Position numbers and translations under genes: made by a program. DNA of 64,000 bases. It comes from Pseudofabraea citricarpa (Eukaryota; Ascomycota; Leotiomycetes; Helotiales; Dermateaceae). Within the stretch, counting starts at the first letter, position 1, and each line of letters begins with the position of its first letter. Below the pieces are notes generated by a model that was given only the letters and a program-made list of their open reading frames with translations, had not been told where the DNA came from and made no database searches. The DNA is taken from positions 682,001-746,000 of the forward strand of contig JAPWGK010000007.1 of NCBI GenBank assembly GCA_029641185.1, given 5' to 3'. This document shows, in pieces, positions 1 through 11,263 of this stretch.

Positions 1-2226
1 CCGGTCCAGTTACCGGGACATGAAGAGGTCTGTCCAATACATGTCCCCATGACAAATCTCTTGACGTGATGAGGCTCAGATGCCCACACTTGTCGGGCAG
101 AAAGGACACCATCCAAAGCTCCTCCGAGCGCTTGCTGGACAATATGTTGCCACCAGTCTCTTGAGAGTAATGTACAGTTTCCACCAGTCTGATCCTTAAT
201 CTGCCAAGCCTGTGAAACAGACTTGTGCACACACGTGACAGAAGAGTTTAAGGTAAACAAGCAGCAGGGATGAGCAGGTCTGTTCACCTTGTTCTTGGTG
301 GGGACTTGTCAAAGGTTCGTGGTGCCCGTCCTGGTTGCCAATGAAATGGCAGAGACTCACTGACTTTGTGATCGCCTCTAACGGGCCCTGTTCTTCGTGT
401 GATCCGTGGTCAGATCAACCACCGTTACCCGTCTTCCTACCAGGGTCACCTAACCTAGGTATCCCTTCTCCAGGCGCATACAATCCGAACGAAGTGCCTG
501 ACAGACAATGGATGGAGGTTGTTATGGCATTGCGAGGAGAAGACTGAAAAGATGAAATGATGATGGTGATGGAGAGCGAGATAACAGACCGGCTTGGCGT
601 GTGCTTAAGCTTCACACGCTAGAATACCGCACCGTAACAGAGAGTGGGAGAGACCCCAGAGAGCTCAGACTCAGAGCAACTCACACCCAACACATGGAGA
701 TGTTTCCTAGAACTGGCCTGGCGTGCAGAAAGCACACGCGTTCCATACCCTCACGGGCCCCTGGGAAATCTCGACAATCTCAGAAGGCGGGGCAACTTGT
801 TTCCTGCGTCAAGTCGAGTCGATTTTTCCAGGGGGTGAACAGACGAAACTTGCGATGCTTCACCTGCGAACACCATCAACCCATCACTCACGGCCATCCT
901 AAGTACCAGACCTCGTCGGACCTCGACACCAGACTCAACTGAAGGACCCTTCGAGGCTTTGAGTTCGCGACCTTGCGAGGCTCTCCAGGGATGCCGAGCA
1001 GTTGTGATACGATCTGTTCAATGGCATGTTCATATCGCCCCGAGCTATACACCACTGTGCACGTCCGCCCGCTGCTCGATGTGACTCGGCGTCTAGATCC
1101 AAGTCAGTGGGCAGTCTTCATGAATCAGATGTGCGATGCAGAGGACGCTCGAGGACGCTGAGAGGACTCACGACGTCGACGACGACTCATGACCGGGTTG
1201 CTCGCGGAGTGGGCCATGCAGAAGAAGTGGGTGCACTGTACTATACTGTACAGTACTGTACAGTAGTGTAGATGGTCGAATCCTGGGTGCGTCGGTCGGT
1301 ACCGTACTGTAAGCGCTGTACTGGGTACTGGGGGAGGGATGGGAGGCGAGCGTTGGAAGACATTCAGAGATATTTGTGGCTTTCGCGCGTGTTGATGGGG
1401 AATATAGGCGCCACAGCTGGTCGGCTGTATCAGGATGGATGGTGTTGGTTGGGTTGTGGTCCTTGACTGCTTGAGTCTTGACTGGAACATGCGACTGGGG
1501 TGACACTCGCAGTACATCTCATCTCCATACCCTCTGGTTAGAGCGACTGGTTCCTGTTTGATGTTTATTTGAATCTTGCCAGACGGCCGGGAGTTGATCC
1601 CTGCGCGCACCCCACGATCCAGGCTCAAAACGTGTCGCTTGCACGGCGGCGATAGGGCGACGATCACCCTTATCCAGCACGGAGATGCAGTTGACTTTGA
1701 GAAACCCATCTTTTGTCGGTCTTTGTTTGAGGGCTTGAGTACAGGACGGGAGTCTTTGTTTCAATGGACAGGGGACACACACAAAGACGGCCCCTGTTCG
1801 TGGCCCAGCTTGCGAGGCCCGCCGGTTCTTTATTAACCTCTTTGATCGCCTATTGTGCTTCTACTTTTATCCATTGAGATACCTTTGTCTCATTGTGCTA
1901 ATTATTCACCAGCCATGTCGAACAATCAAGCTCAAAGACACTCATAATAGCAGTGATTCTATTCATACTTCCATTCATTGTTCATGTTTAGAGTCATTGT
2001 CTTCTTCGACTCAACGCTGGCCGTTACTTAAACCACCTTCTGGCCGGCCCTGTTTAATTCTTTTTTCTACACATAACAAACAAACATCCACCTAAAGACA
2101 TCTACCTGAACATTCAACAGCGCATTCACAGAAAGCACATCTTCTCCAACTCTTCACATCTACTCGCAATCTTCACACTTAGTTCGCGGGCGAACCTACA
2201 CTGAAAACCACCTCCACGCAGTCATT
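1..2226. other. Gene-free left end and 5' flank of the DUF7492 gene
   Basis: I find no supportable gene. The open frames are short, overlap on both strands and show no domain. Positions 1234-1331 hold GTAC-rich palindromic 5-bp repeats. From about 1840 the sequence is pyrimidine- and A-rich with little G on the + strand, which suits the core promoter and 5' leader of the gene starting at 2227. Confidence 0.6.
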
Positions 2227-3579
2227 ATGCATTCCACGTTATCACTTGCAGCCATCTGCTTTCTCGCCAGCTTCTCACAGGTCTCCGGCCACTCTTGGGT
2301 TGAAGAAGCAACTGTCGTAGCACCCAACGGCACCTTCGTCGGCACTCCAGGATTCCCGAGAGGAAAAGTCGACCGCAGCGCTCCAGGATGGGGAAACGAT
2401 GACATGACATTCCTCGTCCCACCCAACGATGGCGGCAACGTTGTCAAAGAGTCACAAGCGATGTGCCAGTACCCCAACGCCGGCCAAGAAGCGAACAAAC
2501 CAGTCTTGACAGCAGCTGCTGGCGACCGGATCGCGCTGCGATATCTCGAGAACGGGCACGTTACCAAGCCTGACATCTCCGGTATCAAGCCCAAGAACAG
2601 CGGCACCGTCTTCGTCTATGGCACCACGCAACCACTCGCAAGCGACAAGTTTCTTGCCATCCACAAGCAGTGGAACGCAGAGGGCACCGGAGGCGACAAG
2701 AGAGGAGTCCTCCTCGCAGCGCAACCTTTCGACGATGGCCAGTGCTATGAGGCCAACGGCAGCCCCATCGCGCTCTCTCGACAAAGTGCAGGTCCCAAGG
2801 AAGCCTCGGCAACCATGGGCCAGAGCTTGTGGTGCCAGAGCGACCTCACGCTCCCGGAAGACGTCAAGGGCACCTACACGCTGTACTGGGTATGGGACTG
2901 GCCAACGCTGGACCAGAGCGGCGCCGTGGTCCTGAACGAGAGCTACACGACGTGCATGGATCTCGACATCAGCAGCTCGAGCGCTTCCAGCCAGACAGGA
3001 AAGAAAGCCGTGTCGTTCGCTAAGGGCCAGGATCTCAACTTCGCAGGTATCGCTTCCGAGCTGACCAACAACTTCAACGCGGCCACCACAGGTTTCGCAG
3101 CTCCTTCGTCCGGAAGTGGCAGCCCTCCAGCAGCATCGACCAGCGTCTCTGCCCCCCCCTCTGCCTCTGCCTCCGGCTCTCCTGCAGCATCCAAGTCCAA
3201 GTCCAAGTCCACGCCCTCCCGAACCAACAGCGCAGGCGCAAACGAGGTCACCGTCACCGTCACGGCCACAGCAACACCAGAAGTCCAGTACATCACCGTC
3301 ACGGCCACCGTGACAGCAGGCCAGCCAGCCGCGAGTGGCTCGCCAGCAGGAGGCGACGTATCCGACACCAAGCCAACGAGCGCGCAAGCCCAACCCAGCA
3401 AGAGTACCGGCACCGGCACGCCCAAAGTCCAGCCCTTCCTCGGCGCCGCTGGCGAACCCGCCTCCAGCCCTACTCCCCGCCAGCCCTCGTACACCAACGG
3501 GACCCAGGCCGGTTCGGGATCTCCTAAGCTGCGCATCCGCCACGCCAGGAGACACCGCGTCGCGAACCTCTTCTCGTAG
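2227..3579 (+). CDS. Secreted DUF7492 protein with predicted N-terminal His
   Basis: Single-exon gene for 450 residues. A signal peptide (1-21) ends in VSG, so cleavage would leave His22 as the new N-terminus (HSWVEE). The domain at about 22-245 matches the fungal family I know as DUF7492: the GTFVGTPGFPRG block, RYLENGHVT with His111, and TLYWVWDWPT near 218-227. Four cysteines (80, 173, 203, 243) could form two disulfides. An N-terminal His, a second internal His and an aromatic strand recall the copper histidine brace of lytic polysaccharide monooxygenases; activity is inference. After about 290 the protein is a Ser/Pro/Ala/Thr-rich tail with Thr-Val repeats, probably O-glycosylated. No convincing GPI signal follows; the end is basic (RHARRHR). 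The gene is clearly GC-rich at third positions. The 367-residue minus-strand frame over it is a shadow. Confidence 0.85.
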   Translation: MHSTLSLAAICFLASFSQVSGHSWVEEATVVAPNGTFVGTPGFPRGKVDRSAPGWGNDDMTFLVPPNDGGNVVKESQAMCQYPNAGQEANKPVLTAAAGDRIALRYLENGHVTKPDISGIKPKNSGTVFVYGTTQPLASDKFLAIHKQWNAEGTGGDKRGVLLAAQPFDDGQCYEANGSPIALSRQSAGPKEASATMGQSLWCQSDLTLPEDVKGTYTLYWVWDWPTLDQSGAVVLNESYTTCMDLDISSSSASSQTGKKAVSFAKGQDLNFAGIASELTNNFNAATTGFAAPSSGSGSPPAASTSVSAPPSASASGSPAASKSKSKSTPSRTNSAGANEVTVTVTATATPEVQYITVTATVTAGQPAASGSPAGGDVSDTKPTSAQAQPSKSTGTGTPKVQPFLGAAGEPASSPTPRQPSYTNGTQAGSGSPKLRIRHARRHRVANLFS

Positions 3580-5012
3580 ATAACATTTGCGTCTTTTCCT
3601 TAAGCGAGCGAGCGTGCGAGCGAGTACTGTGAGCAGTGAGCATTCCTCGAGGCATCCGTCACATCAATCAAGTTTTGGGAGCGGGAGCAGGAGAAAATAG
3701 GTGCATGGCATGGCATGGTATGGTATGGCGTTGCATTGCATTGCATTTGAAAGGCGTTGCATTTGAAAGGCGTTTTGTTTACGGGTTTCTTTCTATCTGT
3801 TCGGGGTTTGTTTCATTGGGGGCTGGAACCATGATACCAATTTGCTTTTCTTGTCTTTTGTTTTTCGCTCTGGCGTTTTGATTTCTTCTTTTCTCACTCG
3901 CATTGCATGGCATGGTATGGCATGGTATAGCATGGTATGGCTGGTGCATATGCATATGGGGGGGATCAGGAACCACGGAACGGTCCGAAAGGTTGACGAA
4001 GAAGAAGAAGAAGAAGACGAAAAAAAGTTCTCACTTTACTTGGTGTTTTATGATGATGGATGATGAACCAAAAACACTTTCTTTCTTTCTTTCTCTGTAC
4101 ATAACCCAATTTTTCCGCGCCTTGTTTTTTTTCTCTTCTCTTTCGATTCTCCTTGCGACCTTTTCCTAATCCTGCAGGCTAGGGTTAAGGAATGGGAAGG
4201 GAAAGGGGAATTCGGGACTGGGACTCGGATTGGGATTGGGATTGGGGTTGGGGTTGGAGGAGTTTGTCTTTTTGTCTTTCTGATACCCGATATTCTGTCC
4301 TAGCTGTCCCTTCTTTAGAGGAGAGGACAGGAGAGGAGAGATAAGAAAGAAGCACCGTTTACTTGACATACATATACGTATATATATATATATATAACCG
4401 CTTGGCCTTTGAGTTTTCTTTGTTGTGACCTGATTGGGTGAGTGAGTGAGTGTTGTTGTGTGATATGGTGTGATGTGATGTGATGTGTGACGTTGTGTTT
4501 CTGGATTCTTGGGGGGAAGAAAGATAGAGGAGAAAAAGGAGAGGTTTTGTTGACATGTAAATATAAACCCTGGCATGACTCTCCCTCTGCTCGTTGTGAC
4601 TTTATTGAGCGAGAGTGCTCTGCAGAGATTCTGGGATGTGTGTAGAGTCGAGCAGACATGGAGATATCTATCCCCTTCCTTCGCAGAGACACCGGATGGC
4701 ACGTGGCATGCATAAGATCCTCGACGAGGTTCCGAGGTTCGGGTAGTTCATCTGAAGATTTGATTTTACTTTTTTACCTAACTGCCTTTTGTGTGACCAT
4801 CCTCTAATTTGCCTTTTCTTCTTCTTCCCGTTTCATCTCTTCTGCGTGTACTATGTCTCTGCTCCACCTGTGTCTCAAAGGCCAAACCAACTCCACCTCG
4901 ACCTCATCTGAAGTAGACACAAGACGAGGAGGAAACGAAACATTGCATGAAGAAGAGCATATAGTCCGATCCAGTTCACGCCACACCTCCCCTCACCTCT
5001 ACCCTCACAGTC
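3580..5012. other. Convergent intergenic region with simple repeats
   Basis: No gene seen. This spacer lies between the 3' ends of the DUF7492 and cyclophilin genes. It contains two clusters of ATGGC/ATGGT pentamers (3702-3750 and 3904-3944), CTTT repeats (4078-4095), a G-rich hexamer array (4213-4257) and a TA run (4372-4396). Short open frames across these repeats are low complexity and not believable. Confidence 0.6.
4213..4257 (+). repeat. GGGATT hexamer array, possible G-quadruplex
   Basis: Tracts of three or four G are separated by ACT, ATT or TT. The core unit is GGGATT, drifting to GGGGTT. At least five G-tracts with short loops satisfy a G-quadruplex pattern. A related array in the opposite orientation lies at 17561-17601. 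Confidence 0.6.
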
Positions 5013-5856
5013 CTACATCTCCCCACACTGGCTAATAACGACATCGAGATTCGGGATCTCCTTGCCGCGGTAGCCCGTCTTGGTAGCCTCCATCTTGCGC
5101 ACGACATCCAAGCCATCGACGACCCTACCAAAGACGACGTGCTTGCCGTCCAGGAAGGGCGTCGGGACCGTGGTGATGAAGAACTGCGAGCCGTTGCCGT
5201 TGGGGCCGGCGTTGGCCATGGACAGCAAGCCGGGCGTGTCGTGCTTGCGGATGAAGTTCTCGTCGGCGAACGTCTTCAGGCCGTAGATGCTCGTCGAGCC
5301 CGTGCCGTCGCCGTTGACGAAGTCGCCGCCTTGGCACATGAAGTCCTTGATCTGGGGCTTGGGTTAGTTTTTGCTCCTTCTCAAGAGAGAGAGAGAGAAG
5401 GGATGACGCACGATCCGGTGGAATTTACTCCCTTTGTACCCTTGTGGTCGCCCGAGGTGGTTCTTCGTCTCGCCCGTGCAGAACTGGCGGAAGTTCTCGG
5501 CCGTCTTGGGCACGACATCTGCGAATAGCTCGAACGTTATTCGGCCTAATGGCTCTCCTACAGTCTGGCGCGTCAGCCTTCTAGAAGTTTAAGTGATAGA
5601 GGGTCTGGAAGGTGGTGGTGGTGGTGGTGGTGGTGGTGGTGGTAGTAGTAGTGATGATGATGGATACCACGTGATATCAAAGTACCCGCAACCAGAGAGG
5701 TGGAATGGGCAGCGTCGAGGCTATTTGATGACTAACCTCCTAGCGTGATGTCGAAGAAGACTCTGAATGGCCGGTGTTAGCATCTCATCTCGTGATCTAT
5801 GTGTGGGGGAGGGCATACAGTGGGTTCCCTGAGGGAGGGAGCTGAGTGGGAGGCAT
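5013..5856 (-). CDS. cyp3: Cyclophilin H-type peptidyl-prolyl isomerase
   Basis: Four exons on the minus strand: 5856-5819, 5762-5737, 5557-5412 and 5351-5013, giving 182 residues. The joined protein starts [20 protein letters not shown] and continues [20 protein letters not shown]. Family blocks follow: [53 protein letters not shown] and [10 protein letters not shown]. The active-site Arg (FHR), Phe (QFFIT) and His (GKHVVFG) are present. The [11 protein letters not shown] insertion is typical of cyclophilin H (fungal Cyp3), which in animals binds the U4/U6 snRNP; a splicing role is by homology. The start at 5856 was chosen because only this exon joins in phase to give NPLVFFD. Exon 2 is only 26 nt. 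The 179-bp second intron holds a GGT microsatellite. Confidence 0.92.
5611..5662 (+). repeat. GGT/AGT/GAT trinucleotide microsatellite in an intron
   Basis: About ten GGT units run into AGT and GAT units inside intron 2 of the cyclophilin gene. A CACGTG site follows at 5668-5673. Confidence 0.85.
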
Positions 5857-6791
5857 CGTGGAGTGCGGTACGGTACGGTATGGTATGTATGGTACAGTAT
5901 GGGCCGGAGTATTCTACAGACACCGGTGAACCGTTGGAGCAGGGACCTCGTTTCCCAAGAGCAACAGGTAGGTAGGTGCCTCTTGTCTCAAACGAGTAAC
6001 GTGGGTAAGGCGACGTATTTCGTACCAGTTAATTGGAAGGGAAACTACTCCGAATGAAGGAGCGGCACTGCACAGAGCACACGACAGAGGACGAGAAGAT
6101 GACGATTACACGAGGAGGATTTGTGGTGCGCGTCGAATAATAATTGTTGGACTGGAGTTGATCGACATACTTGGTGTGGTGTGTCACCGTGTGTGGTGGG
6201 GTTGATGTGGAATCATTGGGTGCGGACTGCGGAGGGGAAAGCTTGATTAATCGAGCACGAACTGCATTGCATGTCCAGTACAATTATTGTTATCATGTCA
6301 CACCACTACAGTACAGTGGCAGTCGGAAAGACGGATCGATGCTGATGCTGGGTTGAGCAGAAAGTCAAGAAACCCAGAAGTCAGCATAGCTTGGATGCTT
6401 TATCGGCAGCATCATCGCTCATCACTCGGCGGTTGGCGAGCATTGGCAGATCAAACCTGTTATTGTGGCTCACCCGATACGATACCGATATTTCGGCGGC
6501 TTGGACTTTGTCCTGATGCTGATCTCTTCGTCGGCCCAAGATCTTTCGCCGACGCGGCTATTGAAATTTGGAATCTATTGAAGTCCGTAGTAAAAGTACG
6601 GAATTCCATCATGGCGATCCCAAGGGAGAGGTGCGGTATGACATATGTTTTTGTATTGTCAGAGATTGGGGAGACGAATCAATGCCTTGAGGGGAGGGGA
6701 GTGAGATGGGTGTTTCTGCTGATCTATTGAGGTAATGAGGGTGTCGAGACTGTCTCATGCAAGCAGAAATCCGTGGCTGGCTTTTGGGGTG

Positions 6792-6833
6792 AAGGGCTTA
6801 AGGGCTTAAGGGCTCAAGGGCTGAAGGGCTCAG
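6792..6833 (+). repeat. Five-copy 8-bp tandem repeat AGGGCTNA
   Basis: Five consecutive copies of AGGGCTTA, AGGGCTCA or AGGGCTGA are directly visible. No gene spans it. Confidence 0.85.
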
Positions 6834-7608
6834 GCTTATTGCCCTGGGCCTGTTATCTCTCTCGGTGGACGCCGCAGAAGAATGCTCGCAGAAGGGTACG
6901 AGAGGGCGCTGACACCAGAGAAGTATATAAAGAACAAAAGAGTCCGTAGCTTGAAGCCATCTGTCGGCCGGAAGAAAGCCAATTGACTAAGACGTAAGGA
7001 CTAAATTGGCTCAATTGACTAAATTGCGGCTGGAAGGGCCACGAAAAGCAAAGGAAGGATCCCGACCAGAACCCCAAAAGAAGTCAAAATCCACGCAAAC
7101 AAGAATTCGCTCTGCGGCTTGGGATTGAGGCTTAGACGGGAGGTCTACGAATCATGCAGTCTTGAGTACGGGTGTTGACTCTAATTGTCATCATTGTCAT
7201 TGACTGGAAAGCGGAGTTGTTGCTGCACAGCGATAACGCAGTCGTCCTAGCGTCACAGCCATCATCAATCATCATCAATCAACTCAGCGTCAATCGTGAA
7301 TCAGCAGACTCAGTCGCTCAGCACCGATCAGGACCTCCGGATCTCAGGACGGCGGACGTCCCAATAAAGATCAGGGCATCATCACTCACTCATCCCTCTT
7401 CCCTCTTGACTAGCGACTCGAGTCTTCCAACCTTTTGTTTGTTTCTCTGCCTGCTGCGGCAAGAATCTAAGCATTACTGTAAGAACGGGTGGCTCGAACC
7501 CCCTCAACGCCCTTTGTGCACGCTTTACGCTCGCTGCACCAAAAACTCGCCTCCTCTCTTGGTTTCCTGTTCCCAAACACCTAATCACCCCCCTCAGAGG
7601 CCCCATCT

Positions 7609-7643
7609 TCTCCTCCTCCTCCTCCTCCTCCTCCTCCTCCTCC
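7609..7643 (+). repeat. TCC trinucleotide microsatellite
   Basis: About eleven TCC units form a polypyrimidine tract about 450 bp upstream of the RING gene start. Such tracts are common near fungal transcription starts; a promoter role is inference. Confidence 0.75.
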
Positions 7644-8093
7644 ACCTCCACTTACACTTCCCCATCGCTCTCGACACTCCCCCGATCCAAACAGTGTCGT
7701 AAGATCCGTCATCTGCCTCTGCGACGAGATTGATTCCCGGGACACGACAGATCCAGCGTTGTACGTTGTACCCGGCTCGTGTTTTGTTTATCGCGGGCTC
7801 CCCGTGCCAGCCTCCAGGATAGAACCTTGGAAGAGGGTTCCCGCTTGCATCGACAACGCTAGAACGACCAGCCTCTTTACACTTTCACCATTTTAACGAT
7901 CAACTACTATCCTCCGCGATAGATCCCTCGGTCTCGTTGCACTTGGAATGTACTCGATACCACCGACTCTTCAATCGCAATAGTGAAAGGAGGGTTACGC
8001 CGGCCATCTACCATCTCCGACCACGACGACCTCAGATCTCTCGTCGTGCATCCGTCGGGTCGACGATTAACGACGGTGAATTAAGTGCCCAAG

Positions 8094-9564
8094 ATGCCTA
8101 TCATCAACCAGGTCATGGTGGAGGTGATGAAGGTGGTGGAGCGATCAGTTCAGAACAATGTTATTGAGGCACGACAAGCCGCATCGTCGGGCACGTTGAC
8201 GTCCAGTCAAGCACCGACATCGACGACAGCCTCACCAACTCCAACAAACACAAACCAGGGTGGCGGCCAGGGACCTACCAGCTCGCCGCTGTTGTTCTTT
8301 GTTGCCTTAGGATTTGGTGTTGTGTTCACGAACTTATGGTAAGCTAACTAACATGGCCCACGAACGGTCTCCTCTGGAGCGACATAAACGCTAATACTGT
8401 CACAGGATCATTGTAGGAGTCAAGTACTGCTTCAGATATAATGCCCGCAATCGCGCTTTACGGGCTGGTGAAGAAGGGGAGATCAATCTCGAGAATATGC
8501 CGACCCGACCACACCGCCGAAGGCGGGAAAAGAAGCTTATGACGATGGATGAAGTGAATGAGCGCTTCCCTCTCACGAAGTACAAGAGCTGGGTTGCTGC
8601 CCGTGCCAGAGAGGGTCTCCCAACGACGGGTGGGGTTACAGCTCCTCCAAGTCGAGCGGGCAGTTTGCGAAATGTGGATTTGAATGATGTTCCTTCGTCG
8701 CCGGTCGACACGAAGCATTCAGAGAGGCCTGACACTGCAGCGACAGACAAAGAAGTTCTTGTATCAAGTGCAAACAATGCCGACAAGAAGAGCCTGGACG
8801 GCACGATTGCAGAGAAGGAGCATACAGAGAGTGGCCTTGAGGCTCTGAAGGAAGTTCACACTACAGCCAGCACGGTTGGTAAGGGTGAGGACGAAGATGA
8901 AGACGATCACATTCATACTGCAGTACCACCAGAGCTTCTCACCAACCCTGGAGACTCGTGCGCCATCTGTATCGATACGCTAGAGGACGACGATGATATT
9001 CGTGGATTGACCTGTGGACATGCATTCCATGCTGGATGTTTGGACCCATGGTTAACCAGTCGCCGTGCCTGCTGTCCTCTGTGCAAAGCTGATTACTACA
9101 CCCCAAAGCCTCGTCCCGAACGTACTCCAGAGGAGATCGCCATTGACCTTCAACGCAGATCCGGTCGTATGAACATGCCTCAGACACCAAATTCCACTTG
9201 GAATGGTATTCGAGGTACGCCTCGTCTGATATTACCTGGTCGTTTCATGAATCCACCTGTTCTTCCAAGCGAACTGCCTGGAGCTAGACCCGCTGGTCAA
9301 GGTCGTACTGGACGAAGATCTCGACGTGACCCAGCAGAAGCCACCACACTCGAGCCAACCCAGACCACAGATACTGGTGCCACCAGTAACAACGGCGCAG
9401 CTCCTGTGAACACAAGCAGGTGGCGTCCTCGTATCAGCAATCCTTTCAGTGCAGTATCGATGCCGACTATCCGCATGCCAGGAAGAGGAAGACAAGCAGC
9501 AACGACCGAGACGTCCGAAACAAACCCATCTCCTTCTCAACTCGAGGCTGGTGTTAGATCATAA
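8094..9564 (+). CDS. Membrane-anchored RING-H2 protein, likely ubiquitin ligase
   Basis: Two exons, 8094-8338 and 8406-9564, joined in phase across a 67-bp intron give 467 residues. The start MPIINQVMVEVMKVVERSV lies in exon 1. One hydrophobic helix (about 62-88, LLFFVALGFGVVFTNLW then IIVGVKYCF) spans the splice junction, with basic RRRRREKK shortly after. A RING-H2 finger (about 267-310) has CAIC, then CGHAFHAGCLDPWL, then CCPLC: a full C3H2C3 ligand set. The CLDPWL proline-tryptophan is typical of active E2-binding RING fingers. The flanks are acidic before the RING and Ser/Pro/Arg-rich after it. By family this would be an E3 anchored in an internal membrane; the substrate and organelle are unknown. 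No signal peptide is evident. Confidence 0.9.
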
Positions 9565-10159
9565 TAAACATAATCTCAAGGACTATTACTCAACATCCCT
9601 CCTCACGGGAGGACTGTACAAACCCATTAACTCTCAACCACGTAAATACAATACCTAAACCATCGATACGACACGACTGTTACTGCGCATTTCGACCCCA
9701 ATTGAGCATCTTTTCCTCTCTCTATAGCTGTCACTTTAGCGATTTCCTTGTTATCTGGCTCGTGAATTTGGGTCCATCCACCTTATTATCAAAGGTGTGT
9801 GTGTGTGTTTGTGAGGGACGGATTTTTCTGGCTGGCCCGTCAATGAAGAGGCTGGTCAGCTAAGCTGGGACAAATATGCCTGGAATATATTAGTCGGGGG
9901 GACGTGAGGTCGACGATCTAATAGCATAGGCAGGCGTTAGGAAGGGTGGCTCACTCTTTGAAATGAATAAGAAACCTTTTACTCTACAGGATTGATTTGA
10001 TCGCTCTGTGTGATATGTGTGGTGATCTATGTATTATATGATGGATGGTATTGATCGATTGACTTTGCAGGGGTGGGCTGTCACCGTCGCCTACATGTAA
10101 CCATGTGAACTATATCATTATCTCCTCGGTGACAGTTTCATAGTGTTATTTATTTCATT
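9565..10159. other. Convergent spacer
   Basis: No gene seen. This A/T-rich 3' flank between the RING and GPALPP genes contains only a short GT run near 9797-9810. Confidence 0.6.
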
Positions 10160-11263
10160 TTATAGGTATTTTCCCTTTTGGAAGCGACTTCCAAAATCTG
10201 CTGCTCTCCCAATCATATCCTTCTTCTGCACATGGCCAATGCGACCACCCAAGCCCATATCTTTCTCCTTGTCGAAACCTCTCTTGCTCGGATCATCCTC
10301 CTTCTCCTTGGGCGTCTGCTTCTTATGCTCATCATACAAGCTCTTACTCCGGTTCTTCTCGTTGTACTCTCGAATCCTGCGCTCCGTCGCCCTTTCTTCT
10401 CTATCCAAGCCGGCGCCGGCCTTCTCAGGCGCTTGCCGCGAAGACGTCGCGGCGTCCTTGCGTCCGAGCACCTCGTCCTCCAGGCGCTGCCTCTTCTCCT
10501 CAGGCGTCTCGGTCCAGATGGCGCTGATGCCGCTCTTCTCCGTCGGCGCCTTCGAGCCTTTCCCGCTCGCGAACTTGCGGCTCTTGAGCTTCGTCGGGTC
10601 CACGCGCGACGACCAGTCCGAGTCGCTGGGCGGCACTAGCATCCAGTCGTCGCGCTGAGGTCGCGCTGTGCTGTGCGTGCTGCTCGCTTTGAGCGCTGCT
10701 TCGCTGGCTCGCTGTTCCAGCATCCGCGTCTCTGCTGCAGAGCCTGGAGCTGGTGGCAGAGAGGGACCGTAGTCATCGTCGTCGTCTGAGGACTCTGAGT
10801 CTGCTGCTGCTGCTGTGGACGGTCGTTCTGCTAGATTCGCCGGTGGGGGAGCTGGTCCCAGGACTCTTTTTGGTCCTGTGGGTGCCGCTGCGCTGGGCAG
10901 AATTGAGGGTCCGTAGTCATCTTCTTCGTCGCTGCTAAGTGCGATCTCTCCCTCTGCAGGAGTTGCAGTCGCCGTTGTATTTTTTGGAGGTAATAATGGG
11001 CCCACGGCTTGTTTTGCAGAGCTGCTGGTAGGTTTCGATGGCCTTTGAGGGCCTAGAGAGGGACCGTAATCATCTTCTTCGTCGCTGCTCAGAGAGATCT
11101 CTCCTTCTGCAGTACTGGGTGGTAAGGTTGGTCCTGCGCGGCGGGGCTGCGGTTCTTCAGCTGCTTGTAGTTTATGTGGAGGAGAATTTGGCGCATCGTC
11201 ATCGTCGATAGAGCGTTTGCGCTTCATCAGATGCGGAGGTAATTGAGGTCCTACGGAAGACAT
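10160..11263 (-). CDS. GPALPP-motif protein with DUF3752 domain
   Basis: Intronless minus-strand gene for 367 residues. The N-terminal half has degenerate GPALPP repeats, seen as VGPQLPP, GPTLPPS, YGPSLGPQ, VGPLLPP, GPAPPP and YGPSLPP. Between them lie acidic S-S-D-E-E-D patches that could be casein-kinase targets. The C-terminal half carries the DUF3752 signature: WMLVPPSDSDW, then a Lys-rich stretch, then GISAIWTETPEEKRQR and a highly charged helix ending near FGSRFQKGKYL. Human GPALPP1 is the named relative; its molecular role is poorly known, so I infer only a probable nuclear protein from the charge and the KRKR near residue 14. The gene is divergent from vps8, with 493 bp between starts. 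Confidence 0.9.
   Translation of the reverse strand: MSSVGPQLPPHLMKRKRSIDDDDAPNSPPHKLQAAEEPQPRRAGPTLPPSTAEGEISLSSDEEDDYGPSLGPQRPSKPTSSSAKQAVGPLLPPKNTTATATPAEGEIALSSDEEDDYGPSILPSAAAPTGPKRVLGPAPPPANLAERPSTAAAADSESSDDDDDYGPSLPPAPGSAAETRMLEQRASEAALKASSTHSTARPQRDDWMLVPPSDSDWSSRVDPTKLKSRKFASGKGSKAPTEKSGISAIWTETPEEKRQRLEDEVLGRKDAATSSRQAPEKAGAGLDREERATERRIREYNEKNRSKSLYDEHKKQTPKEKEDDPSKRGFDKEKDMGLGGRIGHVQKKDMIGRAADFGSRFQKGKYL

Larger units (their letters stand above)
5857..8093. other. Divergent gene-free region between cyclophilin and RING genes
   Basis: I see no gene in these 2.2 kb. The frames at 6287-6730 and 7172-7702 have no family features, and the second is pyrimidine-tract translation. The region holds a TACGG/TATGG pentamer cluster (5862-5899), an 8-bp tandem repeat (6792-6833) and a TCC run (7609-7643). 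The C/T-rich stretch at about 7380-7700 is probably promoter and 5' leader of the RING gene. Confidence 0.55.

Noticed and set aside
1125..1709. Minus-strand frame of 194 codons near the left end
   Set aside because: No domain, crosses GTAC repeats and competes with several equally open frames on both strands.
2452..3555. Long minus-strand frame of 367 codons
   Set aside because: It lies fully opposite the DUF7492 gene; the translation is Gly/Arg/Ala-rich noise caused by GC-rich third positions of the + strand gene.
4372..4396. TA-rich run as a possible centromere or origin signal
   Set aside because: It is a single short dinucleotide microsatellite among many; the surrounding DNA is not A/T-rich enough to suggest more.
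7172..7702. Plus-strand frame of 176 codons upstream of the RING gene
   Set aside because: Its last third is translation of a TCC run and it has no family features; more likely promoter and leader.
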